NCBI GenBank assembly: GCA_009741485.1
Contig: CM019236.1
Location: 67,507,328-67,571,327 of the forward strand
DNA: 64,000 nucleotides
Source: Malurus cyaneus samueli
Taxonomy: Eukaryota; Chordata; Aves; Passeriformes; Maluridae
Direction: 5' to 3'
Below, in pieces: positions 48,061-60,305 of this stretch; position 1 is the stretch's first letter; every line of letters begins with the position of its first letter. The notes under the pieces are model-generated. The model saw nothing but the letters and a program-made list of their open reading frames with translations. It had not been told where the DNA came from and did no database searches. A program made the translations under genes and the position numbers.

Positions 48061-50561
48061 TGGAGTCTGACCACAAGCAGAGCTGCCACAGCGTTATCAA
48101 CCCAGCGGCTGAAATTCCTCTGATTTATTTTCAGAGGTCTCACTGCCAGTATAATGTGAGGGCAGTGAAAAATGGCCTGCTTTTAACTGAAAAGCTGTTT
48201 CCACATCTTCCTGGCTGTACCCAAGGCTGTAGCCATCCCTGTGAAAGAGTCACATCCCTTGACTTGCGGGCAGCCGAGAAATTCATCACATAACCACCAG
48301 GACAAGCCATCCTCTCTCAGTAACAGCTCTCCCATGAGGGGAAAGAGCTTGGGAAGAAGCTGCAGCCAGGCAGACAGGGCTCTGCTAACAAGCCATGGAC
48401 GAACCCACTGATTAAAAAGGACTGTTGAGTTACACAGGTTTTTCTTCCTCTTGCTTGGCAAATTGATCGATTTTCCAGAGAACAACAGCAGGAGGTAATA
48501 GCTTCAATCTTCCAGGGTAACATCTTCTATTAAGAAAACATGAATAGTTTAAGGTGTATTGCTAACAAAAGTCTGGAGCATTTGCAAAGGTCTAGGGCAG
48601 GATAAAGAAAAAAAATTAGTTTGGCAGCAGTCACTCCAGGTAGTCATATATGGTAGAAGATGTTATGAGTGTATGAGAAAATAAAGAGGAAATATAGCAT
48701 AACATCTGCAGGGAAATACTTGGTGTTGAAAGAGAAATATTTTCCATTTACAGTGGGAAACCCCGTGGAAGGGATTTCAGGATAAAATTTATTCTGTATC
48801 ACCATCCCAATCGCTCCGAAACACAAATCATTTGCAGAGCCAGTGGTGAAGTTCATTTGCTTTCCAGTTGTGTTGCCCCTGGCAAGATGCAAATGATCAA
48901 TGAAACTTCACCATAAAAGCCGCAATGGTTAATAATGCAAAGCAGACAGAGCTAAGACACAGCAATTATTTATACAGGCATTATGAATGTCAGATTTTGT
49001 GGGAAAGAGTTTCCTTTTTTTCAAGGACAGCGTGATGAAAACTGGTATCAGGTTTCTCATCCTGATTTGAGCAAAACCTCTGAAAAATTAACTTCAGGCA
49101 AGGGAAGGAGTTGTCACCTATAGATGGCCTTTTTCTGTCGGTAAGACCTCTGTATTTCTGTAAATGCTAGAAATCAGGCAATATCATTCAGCTGTAGCTC
49201 CAGGACAGAGATCAGACTTCTGTTGCTCTGAGAGATGAGCAGCTCTACTTTATCATCGTCCAGCTGCAAAAGCTTGGGGCCTGTTTTTCATGCTGAGAAG
49301 AAGCATGGCCGTTCTGGGGCCGGCATACACTGTGCTGTCAGGGTCTCACAGAAATTCAGGCTGTCCTGTTCTAACCCCAACACCCCCAGTTGCAGCAGCC
49401 ACTCTCTGTGAACTGCTGTTTTTAAAGACACAGGGAGCTCATGTATGGTGGAAATGCCAATTTAAACCTCCTTTTAAAGACCGTCAATACCCAAAGCAAT
49501 GCTGAAAACCATCTCAATCTTGCCCAGCATACTCATCATTACTAAATGTGTTTGTTTCCTGGACTGTTATTTTCCTAAAGCAAAGTCTATCTTGTATTCT
49601 CAGCCTAATTTCCTAAAGTGTTTTGAATCCTGAGAAACTATTTTTTTTTCTTCTATTTGTACAAGAAGCACCACAGACCCAATGGCAGAAGGGTGGTCCT
49701 TATGAGGAATAACTTTTCCCAGTTATAAGAGATTTTAGTTGGAAGGAAAACTTCCTTCAGAGTTCACAATTTATTATGCAGCAGAGGATGCTCTTCTTAG
49801 CTTCTTTCCTAAAATTTTTGTGCTGATTAGAAAGGTTTTTAGGTATCTAATAGGCTGAAGCCTCTCTAGATTCATCCCACGACACCTTCAGCATAAACAA
49901 TCTTTAACATCTAGCAACCTTACTGGAAATCAGTACGAAAGAACTAGATGTAACAAATTTGAGAATCAGAATTTGATTGACTCCCAGGACCAGGGAGCAA
50001 CCTGTTTTACCAGATGTTTTCCAGGAAATTTTTCTTTTAGATTTGAAACTCATTTTCCCTGACAGGATGCACAGACTTGCTAAGATGAACAGGTATGTTC
50101 AGAACATGCTTTGGCAAGCGTGTTGTCTTTTCACTTTTTGGGATTGAGCTTATTTCTGTGGAGCTGCAGACCCAACTGGTCACAAACACGCAGAGGTGGA
50201 CATTCACCAGGTCCTGAGCTATTGTGAGTGAAGTCGATTTGTTGTGGATTTGATATCATCCTGAACAAAGGGGACAGCGACAGAAATGCCCCTGTACTTC
50301 TCCTGGATCATCACAGCGTGTCACCCTTGCTCCAAGTGTTACTCTGATGGATTGCATTTGTAAGGAGCACAAAAGAGGACAGACCAGATGTGCAGGAGAG
50401 CAGTTTTCATGTTGGAATTTGACCTCCCTTGTTGCAGGCTGGCTTGTTCTTGTTCAGCTGTTCAGCTGTTCAGCTTTCCAGGAGAATATGCAAACATGGC
50501 AAGAGCTCAAAGCCTTAACCTATGTTGATCTCCTTGTCCTCAAAACCAATAGTTTGGGGGT
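48061..50561. other. Intergenic; no gene seen
   Basis: Repeat-poor unique sequence. A minor triple repeat of gttcagct occurs at 50454-50475. Confidence 0.5.
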
Positions 50562-50587
50562 AAAAAAAAAAAAAAAAAAAAAAAAAA
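50562..50587. repeat. Poly(A) run, 26 bases
   Basis: Uninterrupted A; no processed-gene body recognised upstream. Confidence 0.95.
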
Positions 50588-50879
50588 GCCTGCAGCATTA
50601 CTAAAGACTGGAAACTGTAGATTGCAAGAAAGGGTCAAATATAGACACCTTTAGCATATGGCCATGGCCCAAAGGAGTTACTTGCAGTCCAGATCGCTTG
50701 CTGACACTGGTGCTTCCAGCATGACCACAAAACAACCAGAATGAAAGAATCAGTTTCATCATGCAAATTGTTTCAGGCAAACTAGACACAGATTTCATTT
50801 CAATGCACTGAGAAGCAGAAGAACTGTGGACGAGAGCTGTGGCCACAAGGCAAGTCTTGCTTGGCCAGCCCAATCTCCT

Positions 50880-51300
50880 TCTATGACAAGGTGACCCATG
50901 GAGTGGATGAGGAAAGCACTGGAGAGGTCACACCTCGAATCCTGTTTTCAGTTTTAGGCCCCTCATCACAAGAAAGATACTGAGGGGCTGGAATGTGTCC
51001 AGAGGAGCTCAGTGCAGCTGTGGAAGGGTCTAGAGATTATGTCTATGAGAGGCTGAAGAAGCTGGAGGTGTTCAGCCTGGAGACTCAGGGGAGACCTTAT
51101 CGCTCTCTACAACTCCCTCAAAAGTAGTGCCATGGTGGTGACATGGTGATGTTCGGTCATAGATTGGACTCGATGAACTCAAAGGACTTTTACAGCCTCA
51201 AAGGAGACCGCAGCAAAGTGGGGATTGATCTCTTCTCCAAAGTAACCAATGACAAGAGCAGAAGGAGTCCAAGAGTACAAGAGGAAGGTCTCTACCCTTT
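50880..51300 (+). mobile_element. CR1 LINE fragment, internally rearranged
   Basis: The left part (ggcccctcatcacaagaaag, gctggaatgtgtccagagga, ggggagaccttatcgctctc) is CR1. It is followed by a piece of the CR1 extreme 3' end (attggactcgatgaactcaa, aggacttttacagcct), after which a more internal CR1 block resumes (gtggggattgatctcttctc, caaagtaaccaatgacaaga). A 3'-terminal segment therefore sits inside the element, out of order. Confidence 0.8.
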
Positions 51301-51954
51301 GGGCAGAGACAAAATTCTCTGCCCAAAGGGTTGTCACTCTTCGCTGCAAGAAAACTCAGAATAAGATGACATGGCCCAGAAAAGACTGCACCTCTCTGCC
51401 TAAGCCAGCGACACCCACCTGTGGTCCCCATGTCCCTTTCAAGTTACAACTTGGGAGGGTTTGGTCAAGGGTCCCCCTGATCCAGAGCGCCCATGGGGCT
51501 CCTGTGGCTGGATTTGCCCAGTGTGGGGATGCCCAGGAGCTGCTGAGCCTGGCAGTGGGACAAAGGCTGGGGCTTGTGGGCTGGGACATCCAGCTCTAGG
51601 CATTTCAGTATCATGTAGGGTGTGTCACACTGGGAAATGTGGCCAGGGACATCACCAGGCAACCCCAGATGCACTGTAGCTGGATTCTGGTGCCCAGTGA
51701 GTGCACATGCAGGGGAAATGCTGGCTGGATGAGGAGCTGGGAAAGACACCCAGGGGTTTTCTGACCCACAGTGAGATCTGAGAACCTCAGGGCAGGGCAT
51801 GGTGTCTCTCTTGGCATTGAAGGCAGAGGGGCTTAAAGCTCTTGGTGGTGACAGGTGCTCAGAGAAGCTCTGGGAACATTCCAGGTACCCCCAGCTCCCT
51901 GCTCCCTCCCACCCAGTCCCACAGAGTCCCTTTTTCCCCCACTTCTTCCTGGAC

Positions 51955-52023
51955 ATGGCTCCAACAACCACTCTCATCCTGACCCTGCTGGGCATCTTGC
52001 CCAGCCTGAAGCTGAAGCACCGG
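51955..52023 (+). pseudogene. Signal-peptide-like exon remnant
   Basis: ATG in the context ggacATGG opens MAPTTTLILTLLGILPSLKL and then KHR, ending at CGG/gtgagt, a consensus donor. A short hydrophobic leader directly followed by a donor is how many cell-surface receptor genes (immunoglobulin superfamily among them) begin. No Ig domain exon could be found in the next kilobase, so this is either a remnant or chance. Confidence 0.25.
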
Positions 52024-52149
52024 GTGAGTGTCTACACAGCCAAAGAGATACAGGAGAGTAAAGAACATCTGCATCAGGAGATGGTTTCTGCAGGAGATTG
52101 AGGGGAACAGTGGCATGGTGGAAACTCTGCTCCTTTCTAGACTGCAGCA

Positions 52150-52235
52150 GCAGCTGCTCTTTTGTTCTGGTCCTGCTTGCTGTGGGCTGCAGTCTGGCCA
52201 GGAGAAGGAAGCCTCAGAAGCCTCCTCAGTTTCTT
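52150..52235 (+). pseudogene. Transmembrane-segment-like remnant
   Basis: Follows tcctttctag. One frame reads CSFVLVLLAVGCSLARRRKP, a short hydrophobic stretch ending in a basic stop-transfer cluster. It lies about 130 bases downstream of the leader-like exon. The arrangement suggests a collapsed type I receptor gene, but support is weak. Confidence 0.2.
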
Positions 52236-53640
52236 ATACTCTGCGGTTCTGGTCTCCCAGAAGACACCTATGAGGCTGAAATCACTCTTAATTGTGATGC
52301 TTGCTGGTGCTGAAGTCACCAGTCTACGATTCGTGATTAATTTGTGAACCCTCACAAGATTCAAATGTCTGTGCAGTGGCGCTGATAATCTGCCAACAGC
52401 CTCCCTTCTTTGGTATAACAAAATCTCATGAGTTGTTTCCTATTTTTCAAGTGTCACTTTTTTTCAGCCAGTCCCATCTCCCCATTCCTCCTGTCATAAC
52501 AGATGTGTGAATCTGTAGATTTGCCCTTTTCCAGGGAAATCATTGTATTAGAAACAACACTTGGCGTGAAACCCGGGGATGTGTGCTTGGGCACCCGGCA
52601 ACATTGGCACTGCAGATATGAGCAATGCAGACCCGAGGCTCCAGCACCACCCTTTTCCTGGCTTTTGGAATATGTTCATATGCAGGCACCGTGCTGCCTC
52701 TTCCAGCAAAGTCAGAACTGCTCCCCAGGGAGCAATTTCAGATTTCCAGAGCTGCAGCTCCTGATTACAACAACAACAACACTTTCTGGTCGCCGGAGAT
52801 GAACTGCAAGAGCTGAGTGGCAAAGGTGGAGCCATGTCTCACACCAGGATCAGGATATGCCCATGATTTCCACCCAACACCTCAGGGTGATGTCTGGAGG
52901 GAGCTGTCCCTGGTTTCCCTCACAGCCCTAAAAACATGCTGCTGAGATGATGAGAGTGTAGTAATTTGTTTTTCTCTTTTATGTCCTCTCTGCCCTCAGG
53001 AGGAGAACTCCTCCAGCCAATGAAAGGAAAGGGTTTGGAATGCCCATGTGAATACAGAAGAGCAACATAAAGGTTTTCATTAAGAAATCTCAATTAAGGC
53101 ATTTTAACTAAGGAAGGTTGCTGCTGTAATAGGAAGGTGTCTTAAAGGACAACCTGATTAATGCAGGGCATAACAAAAGTCTGCAACAAAAAACAGCAGC
53201 AAGAAGTAGATGAGCAAAGTCCCAGGCTGCAGGACTCCATCCTTTAACCCCTTAGAGCTGGCAGCTGGAGCAGGATCAAATCCCTGCTCCTCTCAAGGAG
53301 ACACATCTCAGTGAAGAATTTTTGGGTCAGAGAGAAGGTATACTGTGGCACAGGGCTCTCTGTGACAGCAGTGAACACAAACAGCCTTTCTGAGGAGAAC
53401 TGAGCCCTTTCTGAGCCCTGTCCCCCTGCTCAGATCTAGTGTTGAGTCTCATCCAAGGTCTGCAGCTCCATCCCTGGTGTGGATGTGGGCCGCTGTCCAT
53501 GGCCAAGCAGGGAGTTGTGGCTTTTGAGAGGGATGCTGACAGAACCCTCGAGGAGATGCTGCATTCTTGCAAAGAGATGTTGTGAGCCATGAAGGGACGC
53601 TCACAAACTCTGATTCTCATTTCAGGGCCTCTTCAGTGCT

Positions 53641-53953
53641 CCTCTCTGGGACGACCAGTACAGAGTACTGTAAGCTAGCTGAGGGGATCCCTGGCAAATT
53701 ACCTTTGCCTGGGCCAGGGCTCCGCGGCTAGCAGGACCAGAGCTGCTGCAGAGCGCCAGCTCCGGGCCCTGCTGCGCCTGGCAGTGGGTTGCCATGGCTA
53801 CAAAGTGAGCTGCTTTGGGGGAAAAAGATGAAATCTGACTGGCTGCAGTCCGCACACTACCCTGGGGAGGGGGTGGCAGGTACGGGAAGATAGTGGCAGC
53901 CGAGAAGTAGCCTCGGAGAGTAGCTCCTGGTGACCGGCGGCGAAGAATTCTTC
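53641..53953 (+). promoter_or_regulatory. Putative promoter of the unrecognised plus-strand gene
   Basis: A locally GC-richer stretch (about 53700-53780 and 53860-53950) directly upstream of an ATG, containing a near-consensus X-box. No TATA box. In-frame TAG at 53921 separates it from the reading frame. Confidence 0.45.
53788..53801 (+). promoter_or_regulatory. RFX X-box motif GTTGCCATGGCTAC
   Basis: Matches the ciliary X-box consensus (GTTNCCATGGNAAC, also written RYYNYY N1-3 RRNRAC) with one mismatch at position 12. It lies about 150-165 bases upstream of the ATG below, within the usual distance for RFX2/3-controlled ciliary genes. Confidence 0.55.
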
Positions 53954-54093
53954 ATGACGGCCATGGGCATCCAGAGGGTCGTGGGCGTAAGCACCCACAA
54001 GCGCGACACCACATATCGCCTGCATAGCTGTGACACTGAGGAACTAGAACTAAAGGGGAGCCGATGCTTCGATGACGGTACTACGATTGAATG
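53954..54093 (+). CDS. Unrecognised gene, putative coding exon 1
   Basis: Opens at ATG 53954 (MTA), or more likely at the better Kozak ATG 53963 (GCCATGG), and encodes MGIQRVVGVSTHKRDTTYRL then HSCDTEELELKGSRCFDDGT and TIE, leaving after two bases of a Trp codon at ATG/gtaggt. The upstream in-frame stop is TAG at 53921. The next suitable acceptor, at 56594, restores the same frame. Charged, soluble, no signal peptide or membrane segment. With the X-box upstream, my inference is a small ciliary or sperm-axoneme protein. I do not recognise the family, and alternatives include a lineage-specific gene or a chance frame. Confidence 0.5.
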
Positions 54094-56594
54094 GTAGGTA
54101 TAAACCTGAATGCATTTTTTTCCAAACTTGCAAGTGTCACTGGAGGGCTCTCGCTCCCATGGGCTCCCTCTGGCGCTGAACCCAGCTTGCTGGCACTGCA
54201 CAGGGCTGTGCCTGTCCCCATGTCTCCAATTTCCTGGGCACACAAGAGGCTGATGCACAACAAGGGGGCCATTCTCACTTTGGTTGTGGGGCCCCCCCAT
54301 GGACCAGAGCTGTTGTGTGCGTCGCCTCCTACAGAAGAGCTTTGCAGAAAGGTTCACGCATTTCGTCTCCTCCCTCGATCCGCCCCGCCGGGAGAGATTT
54401 TCCCAACATACACCTCTGCCTAAAAGCTTTTTAAGGCTCATCGGCACGCAGGAACAGAGAGCACTGTGTTTAGAAGGTGAAACAGTATGTACAAACCAGC
54501 TGCATGTAGACAACCTCTTGGGCCATGGTTAGTTCTCGCGAAGCTGTTTGTTGTCTCCAATGGAAGGAGAGCAAAACCAAGGGTATTGGACCAAACTAAA
54601 GGCGAAAAAGAAGAAAGAAAGGGAAGCAAAGAAGGACAAACTAGAACTAGGTTAAAGAGAAGAAAAAGGGAGAGGGAAGCATGAAAATGGAATTAGGGGA
54701 ACAGGAAGATGTAGCTAAAAATAAAAGAACAAGGGAAAAGGAATAAAAATTTAAAAATAGTAAACAGCCACCATGTCTTCACCAAATGGCACGCATTTAA
54801 ATTGTTTCAAGAGAAACAAGGAATGAATCAACAGACTATGCCCCCATGACTGTAATCCCTCTTCTGCCAGCTTGGCTCTAGTTTGCAATTAGTAGTAAAT
54901 GCATTTTTAAAAAAATATAAAGTTTAACAGGCTCTGTATTATTGGCATTTCAGCTGTGTCCTCACATGTATACTGGCAGAATACTCTGTGATCAAATTTT
55001 AATTGCAATCAGTTCTGAGATTGGAACACTCATGCTATTATTTATAACATTGGACCATCATTGCGACAGGGCTCCCTTTTACCTGTTAAAACTGAAGTCT
55101 GGAAAAATAAGATGGATCTGATAGAGGCCACAGCAGTTTGTTCTTTCTCAGCTGTAAGAGGACTGACAGTTTCCCCATGTGTCTCTCTCCACAAGGCTTG
55201 ACACTTATTCTCAGACTGATTTTAGTTTTTCCACCTTTCACAGCCCTGCTGCATCCCATCTCAGGCACAACATGAGGGAATCCTTCAATTCCAGCTACAG
55301 GATCCACCAGCCCATCTCACTCTAGGATGCATCAGCCCATTTCTTTGGACGTGGCAAGGTCTAGAAACTATTCACAGAAGCAAAAAAACTCACTGGCACA
55401 TCACCAGTGGGCTTTTCAAGCAGATGAAGCATTGAAAAAAAAAATCCACCCTAAAAGTCCTTATTTTCCCCTGTAGCTGTAGGAAGCCAAAAGCCAGAGT
55501 TCAGTTATTTTAAAAGGAGATTGAATAATTTTAAGACTCCTACCACTCAGTTTTCTTTGCCTCCTGCTCCAAAATTTACATATTAAATATGAGTGACAGG
55601 TGAAAACAAATTTAGGAAGGCAAGATAATAACTAAAATTTTTGTGTTTTCAATCTCAGAAAGTATTCGTTTCTTAGGCAAAGGAAGATCACTTATCTTGA
55701 ACAACATAAAGACCGAAGTTCTGCTGCACATGCAAAGGAAAGGTCCCACCCACAGGGCAGGGAAATGTGCACCCCAATTTCCTGGCCAGCTCGCTTTCAG
55801 GATGCCTCTCACCTCAAGAACTTCAGCAGCTGTCACTGCCAGCATGGTGATTTCAGCCTACATTCACTACTGAAACTTTAAATTTTTGTTAACAAACCTG
55901 AGACTGAATCTTGAGGCTTCTTCACCATTTGAAGCCTCACCATATTATTGCCCTTGCATCACCCCACATTTGCACAACAGGCATATAAAATGGCTTGCCA
56001 TGCAGATAACTGGATTTTTCCCCTACTTTTCCTTACATATCACACCGTATACAGAACCTCACAGACAAAGCTCTCTATGTGCTGCAGGGAAGGGGGCAAG
56101 GTTTCCGACAATGTGATGGCTTCACTTGCTTTTGTAACAAGTTTTGCTGCTACAAAGGGGAAGAGCGAGTTGTAAGCTCTGGCAGCAGACAGGACGAGAT
56201 GAGCCATAGGGAGGAAATGAGTCACAGCCCCAGCGGAGCAAAGGGAGTTCCCCAGAGTAAAAGCAGCAAAAATCAAAGCCTGCTCTCCTCCTGGGGCACC
56301 CTGAATAAGAGGAGATTCAAGCTGGGATGAAGTGTACCCCTGGACAGAAGAGCCCACCACCATCACGACACTGATGCTCTGAGCCATTTTGAGCACCTGA
56401 AAGGGCTGTCTTAGTGTAAGAACTTAAATTCCTCAGATTCTTTCCTTCTACCACATCTTTCAGCATTTCTCAGTATGATAGGGATATGCTAGAACCCACA
56501 GATATCATCAGAGTACCTGAGGAAAAAAAAAAAAAAGAGCTAACAATATAATTAACCAAAGTAATGATGCTTAGTTAATGTTGTTTATTTCCAG
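54094..56594 (+). other. Putative intron between the two exons above
   Basis: 2.5 kb, AT-rich, with an A/G-rich tract at about 54595-54760. No repeat or other exon recognised. A 218-codon minus-strand frame across 53857-54513 overlaps the putative exon 1 and promoter and is read as a shadow. Confidence 0.4.
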
Positions 56595-56683
56595 GAATGG
56601 GAGACCCAGAGGTACTCATGGACCTTTTCCGGAGGACTTGGGGCTGAAGCGACAGAAGCCTGTATACAGCAATATTAACCCAG
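56595..56683 (+). CDS. Unrecognised gene, putative coding exon 2
   Basis: 89 bases between tgtttatttccag and gtataagt. The first base completes the Trp codon split after exon 1, giving W-NGRPRGTHGPFPEDLGLKRQ and then KPVYSNINP, and it leaves one base into the next codon. The frame is open throughout, and both splice sites are near consensus. Proline-, arginine- and tyrosine-rich short motifs such as RGTHGPFPEDLG and PVYSNINP are in keeping with microtubule-inner or axonemal proteins, but that is a stylistic resemblance, not homology. Further exons should lie to the right. Confidence 0.5.
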
Positions 56684-56738
56684 GTATAAGTTACCTTGAA
56701 AAACCAGCACTGCCTGAAAGAATCATAAACATTTAACT

Positions 56739-56752
56739 GGGGGGGGGGGGGG
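56739..56752. repeat. Poly(G) run, 14 bases
   Basis: 14 G followed by cgggag and an A-rich run; G-quadruplex-prone and error-prone for sequencing. Confidence 0.9.
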
Positions 56753-59700
56753 CGGGAGAAAAAAAAAAGGAAAAAAATGTGAAAACACTGTGGTGAAATA
56801 TTTGTAAAGTCTCGAATTGTCTACCAGATATTCTTGCTGTAAAGACAAGGGTATAAAATCTTTGGTGTTTTACAAAGCCCTGGCCTACATGTGGTAAGGG
56901 AGGATGGGAGGGGAGGCAGTGCTGTCCACAAACAGGCGGGAGACACCCCAACAGCACAAGCACAGTAGCGTCTAACTGTCTAAAAATGTCCTCTCTGCCC
57001 AGAAATTCAGATCCGAGTGAAATGAGATCTTGAGAACCTTCCCGCACAGGATTTTTGGCAAGACAAACAAGAGAAACAAAGCGTACAAGCCCTCTTGTCG
57101 ACAGATCTGTGGAGCGGAGCCCAGCTCTCTGCAGCGTCAGGGTAGGAAAGGAATTTCAGCTCTACAATCCAATTCTGCCAGAGCCGGGCCTGCTGCGGGT
57201 GAGCACGCCTTTGCATCTCATAAAGATCTGCTCTGTAAACACGCGGAACGCAGCAGCGAGGAGCAGCGGGGAACGGCAGGATTGCGGTCAGAGGGAGAGG
57301 AAAATCAGCTCGGCAGTCACCACCCACCCTGTCCAAATCTGGGAACAGGGCACCCGTCCCCCAAGATAAACCACTGTCCAAGAAAAATATGCTCCCCACC
57401 TCAGACCTCTGCCATAATTCCCCCAAGCCCTCCGGGGCTTGGAATTCCCGTTCGCATTTTGCTTATGGGCTGTATTTAAATTTCCCATCCCAGGAGGCGT
57501 TCCTGGCTCCCCAGGATCTTCCCTGCGGAATGCGAAGCCAGTCTCTCACTCCTGCTGTAAGCCCACATGGGTTGGGCAGTAGAGGCAGAGACTGAGAGGA
57601 ATATTGTCTGCGTCGGCATTCGCGCACAGATGCAGGCGAGGTGGCACACAACTCTTAACTCTTTCTTCTTTACAATTAGCAGCCCGATGACACACACTGG
57701 CAGCAGATTTGAGATTAAAAAGGATCGGGTATCCTTTGACAATATACAGATGCTGGCAGAACTTTCTGGAGTCTTATTTAAAAGGTTAACGAGAGATTGG
57801 GTCCTGATTTGTCAATGTTTTCCGGGTTTTCCCCTACAGGGGGGAAGGGGATTTTCGCATGTGCAAGTCTCTTAACCTGGCTCATGCCAAGTACTGTTTC
57901 CACTCTTTACTGTTGAAGAAATAATGTTTTTTGGACTTGATCTGAAACTCACTGAGGGCAGTGGGAAGCCAATATTTGCAGAGAGGTTTGAAGTTGGTCC
58001 CTGGCAAGAACAAGTGACCACATTTCCTCCCGTTTCGACAAATTCTGAGTGATGGAGGAGGTACTTCCTGTTGCCTGGTGTAGTCGGTGGGCACTTGCAC
58101 TCATACTGTGTTATTTGAAAAAATATAATCTATTTTCAGGGTCTTAACAGAAGGATGAGTTTATTTTCTCACTCAAGGCTATTATTTTTGCCACACTTAA
58201 TAATTGCACGTTAATTATTTAACTTTTTACTCCACCCTAAAGTGGAGTAATATTGCTACACTACTGGCCTGGAGCCTCAGGAGAGAAGAGCAGGAGATAT
58301 CTGTCATCAAGCTCACTGGGGTGAGTCACAGCAGAGCTGTGAGGGGAGAGCAGGCATGGCGCAAGGGTGTCATTCACTTCCCAGCACGGATGCTGGGGGT
58401 CCAGCTCCACTCCCCTGTCAGGGAGCTTTTCCGCTTCTCATCTGGAAGTAGCCTGAGAATTCAGACACAAGGCAGGGTTTCTTTGCTGGTGCCAGGGCAG
58501 AGCACAGCACTGCCATGAGCAGGGGTGGCCAGGCTGCTTCTGGCAGTACAAGCCTGGGCATGGTGCCTCTGTCATGGGCACTGCCATCACCAGTCACTAC
58601 ACACATTCATTTCCCCAAGCTGTTAGTCCTCTGCTGCTCTGTGGTGACTCGAAATACTCTGGATTTTGCAACGTTTTGGGGCTGCTGCACACAAAACCCA
58701 AGTTCCTCCACAGCTGCCTGCCCACGTTTGTGACAGCCATAGTGTGTTTGCAGATGGAGTTCCTGTCACCTACACAGCACAGCGCAGGGCACTAGACACC
58801 CACAGGTGGCATTAGGGTGGTCACTACCCACAGGGAGCAGGGCATTGCCTCAGCTCACAGGGCTGTCTTCCTTTGAGAAACAGCACGTGGCTTTGCATAG
58901 AAATGATAGATTTGTGGGTTTGTGATGTGCAAAAAAACTCTCCTCCTCTGTCACAGCTTATAATGATTTGCACACGAGCCACATATAAATCGTGCTGAGT
59001 TGTTCTACCAAGTGCTTTCACTGCAAATCAAATTCTCTGCACCCCAGTACTCATGCTTGCTCCTGAACGTGTGCAGAACCGGGTTTTGCTGCAGTGCACG
59101 GCTACTCAGCCACACATCTCAGGGCCAATGCAAAGCCAGCAGCTTAAAAGAGAAAGGAGAGATGACAACTTCTCTCAAGAGAAAGCCATGGTGCTGAGTG
59201 GAAGCTATCTGCGCTTTGGCTTCATTAACGCCATATGTCTGATTTCAGAGGAGCATGGGCAGGAAGGGAAGCTGCTGCAAGCAGGAATGTCCTCAAGCAG
59301 TGCATCACAGAGGCTTTCACCCAGCCAAGCTGCACCAAGAGCTATGGCCCTCATACTCACTTATCCATGGTTCAGCTCAATGCCCCTTCAATTTGCTTGC
59401 CTGTTTAACGATGAAAAATGTCTGCTGCCTTCAAAGGAACACACAGCTGTAAAATACATCCCATGCTGCCCATGTTTCCCTTCCAAACAATCCCAGCTCT
59501 TTGTTTTCACGCATTTCTGAAAAGAGAAATACTTTACTGGGAAGCAGTGTCGCAATTTCCAATAAAACATTCCTATACCAGTCTGTCCTTGCTTCGGCTT
59601 CCTTTGTACTGTTTTGACTAGAAACTGAGCTTCTTAAGAGGCACCAGTGTGGTATTAACCTAAGAAAAGACTTGTGAAACTTAGTTGTAGGGAGCCATGC

Positions 59701-60137
59701 CAACGATGGTGAAGAACTTAATCCATGCAACTGACAAAACATCTGAAGAGGGAAGAAATGGCAGAGCAGTGTATGTAATGAACTCAGGGATGTAGACTGT
59801 GAGCAGATACAAGATTGTTAATATTAATGCAGCTCTAAACATGTTAATGTCACTTTCAGATGAGGCCCTAGTTAACTAAGTTAAACACAGGATGAACCAG
59901 ATGCTAACTAGGCTGCTAAATGCTCCGCATCCACCAACCCCCATCCAGCCAACCTGCATTTATGGAGTGGACAGAGCCCAGCATTGTAATTTTCCTCCCT
60001 CTCAACAGGAATTTCTTGTTTGCCAGAGGTTTTGTTCTTTCCATACCATGTCACAAGTGCAGAAGGAAACACTGTGGGAGTACTTTTGTAGTTACTGACA
60101 TCTTCTTTCACAGACAGCTGCTGAAAGAATATGAGAA
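56753..60137. other. No supported gene; possibly intron of the plus-strand gene
   Basis: Contains an acceptor-like ctttcttctttacaattag at 57660-57678, but the frame carried from exon 2 stops within four codons. Open frames at 57030-57479 and 59053-59520 have no recognisable domain. Confidence 0.45.
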
Positions 60138-60305
60138 GAATCACAGATTTGCCAAATAATTTAGATTGGGAAAGACCCTTGAGACCATCGAGTCCAACTC
60201 TTAATCCAGCACTGCTAAGAGCAGCCATATCTCGAAGTACCACATCTACATTTCTCTTAAATCCTGTCAGGGATGGTGACTCCACCCCTACCCTGGATCA
60301 GTCCC
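60138..60305 (-). mobile_element. CR1 LINE 3' fragment
   Basis: Starts aagaatcacagatttgccaa and includes ttagattgggaaagaccctt, gagaccatcgagtccaactc, agtaccacatctacatttct and gggatggtgactccacccct. Well-preserved reverse-complemented CR1 end. Confidence 0.88.

Larger units (their letters stand above)
51301..53640. other. Intergenic; contains a possible receptor-gene remnant
   Basis: Holds the signal-peptide-like and transmembrane-like pieces listed separately (51955-52023 and 52150-52235). Otherwise no gene recognised. Confidence 0.45.

Noticed and set aside
53857..54513. 218-codon minus-strand open frame
   Set aside because: It runs across the X-box gene's promoter and first exon in antisense, without splice or family support; the plus-strand reading has better signals.
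57679..57740. Acceptor-bounded stretch after ctttacaattag as a third exon of the X-box gene
   Set aside because: The frame carried from exon 2 meets a stop after three to four codons; the longer open frame there is in another phase.
59053..59520. 155-codon plus-strand open frame
   Set aside because: No domain or conserved motif seen, and its phase cannot be linked to the X-box gene.
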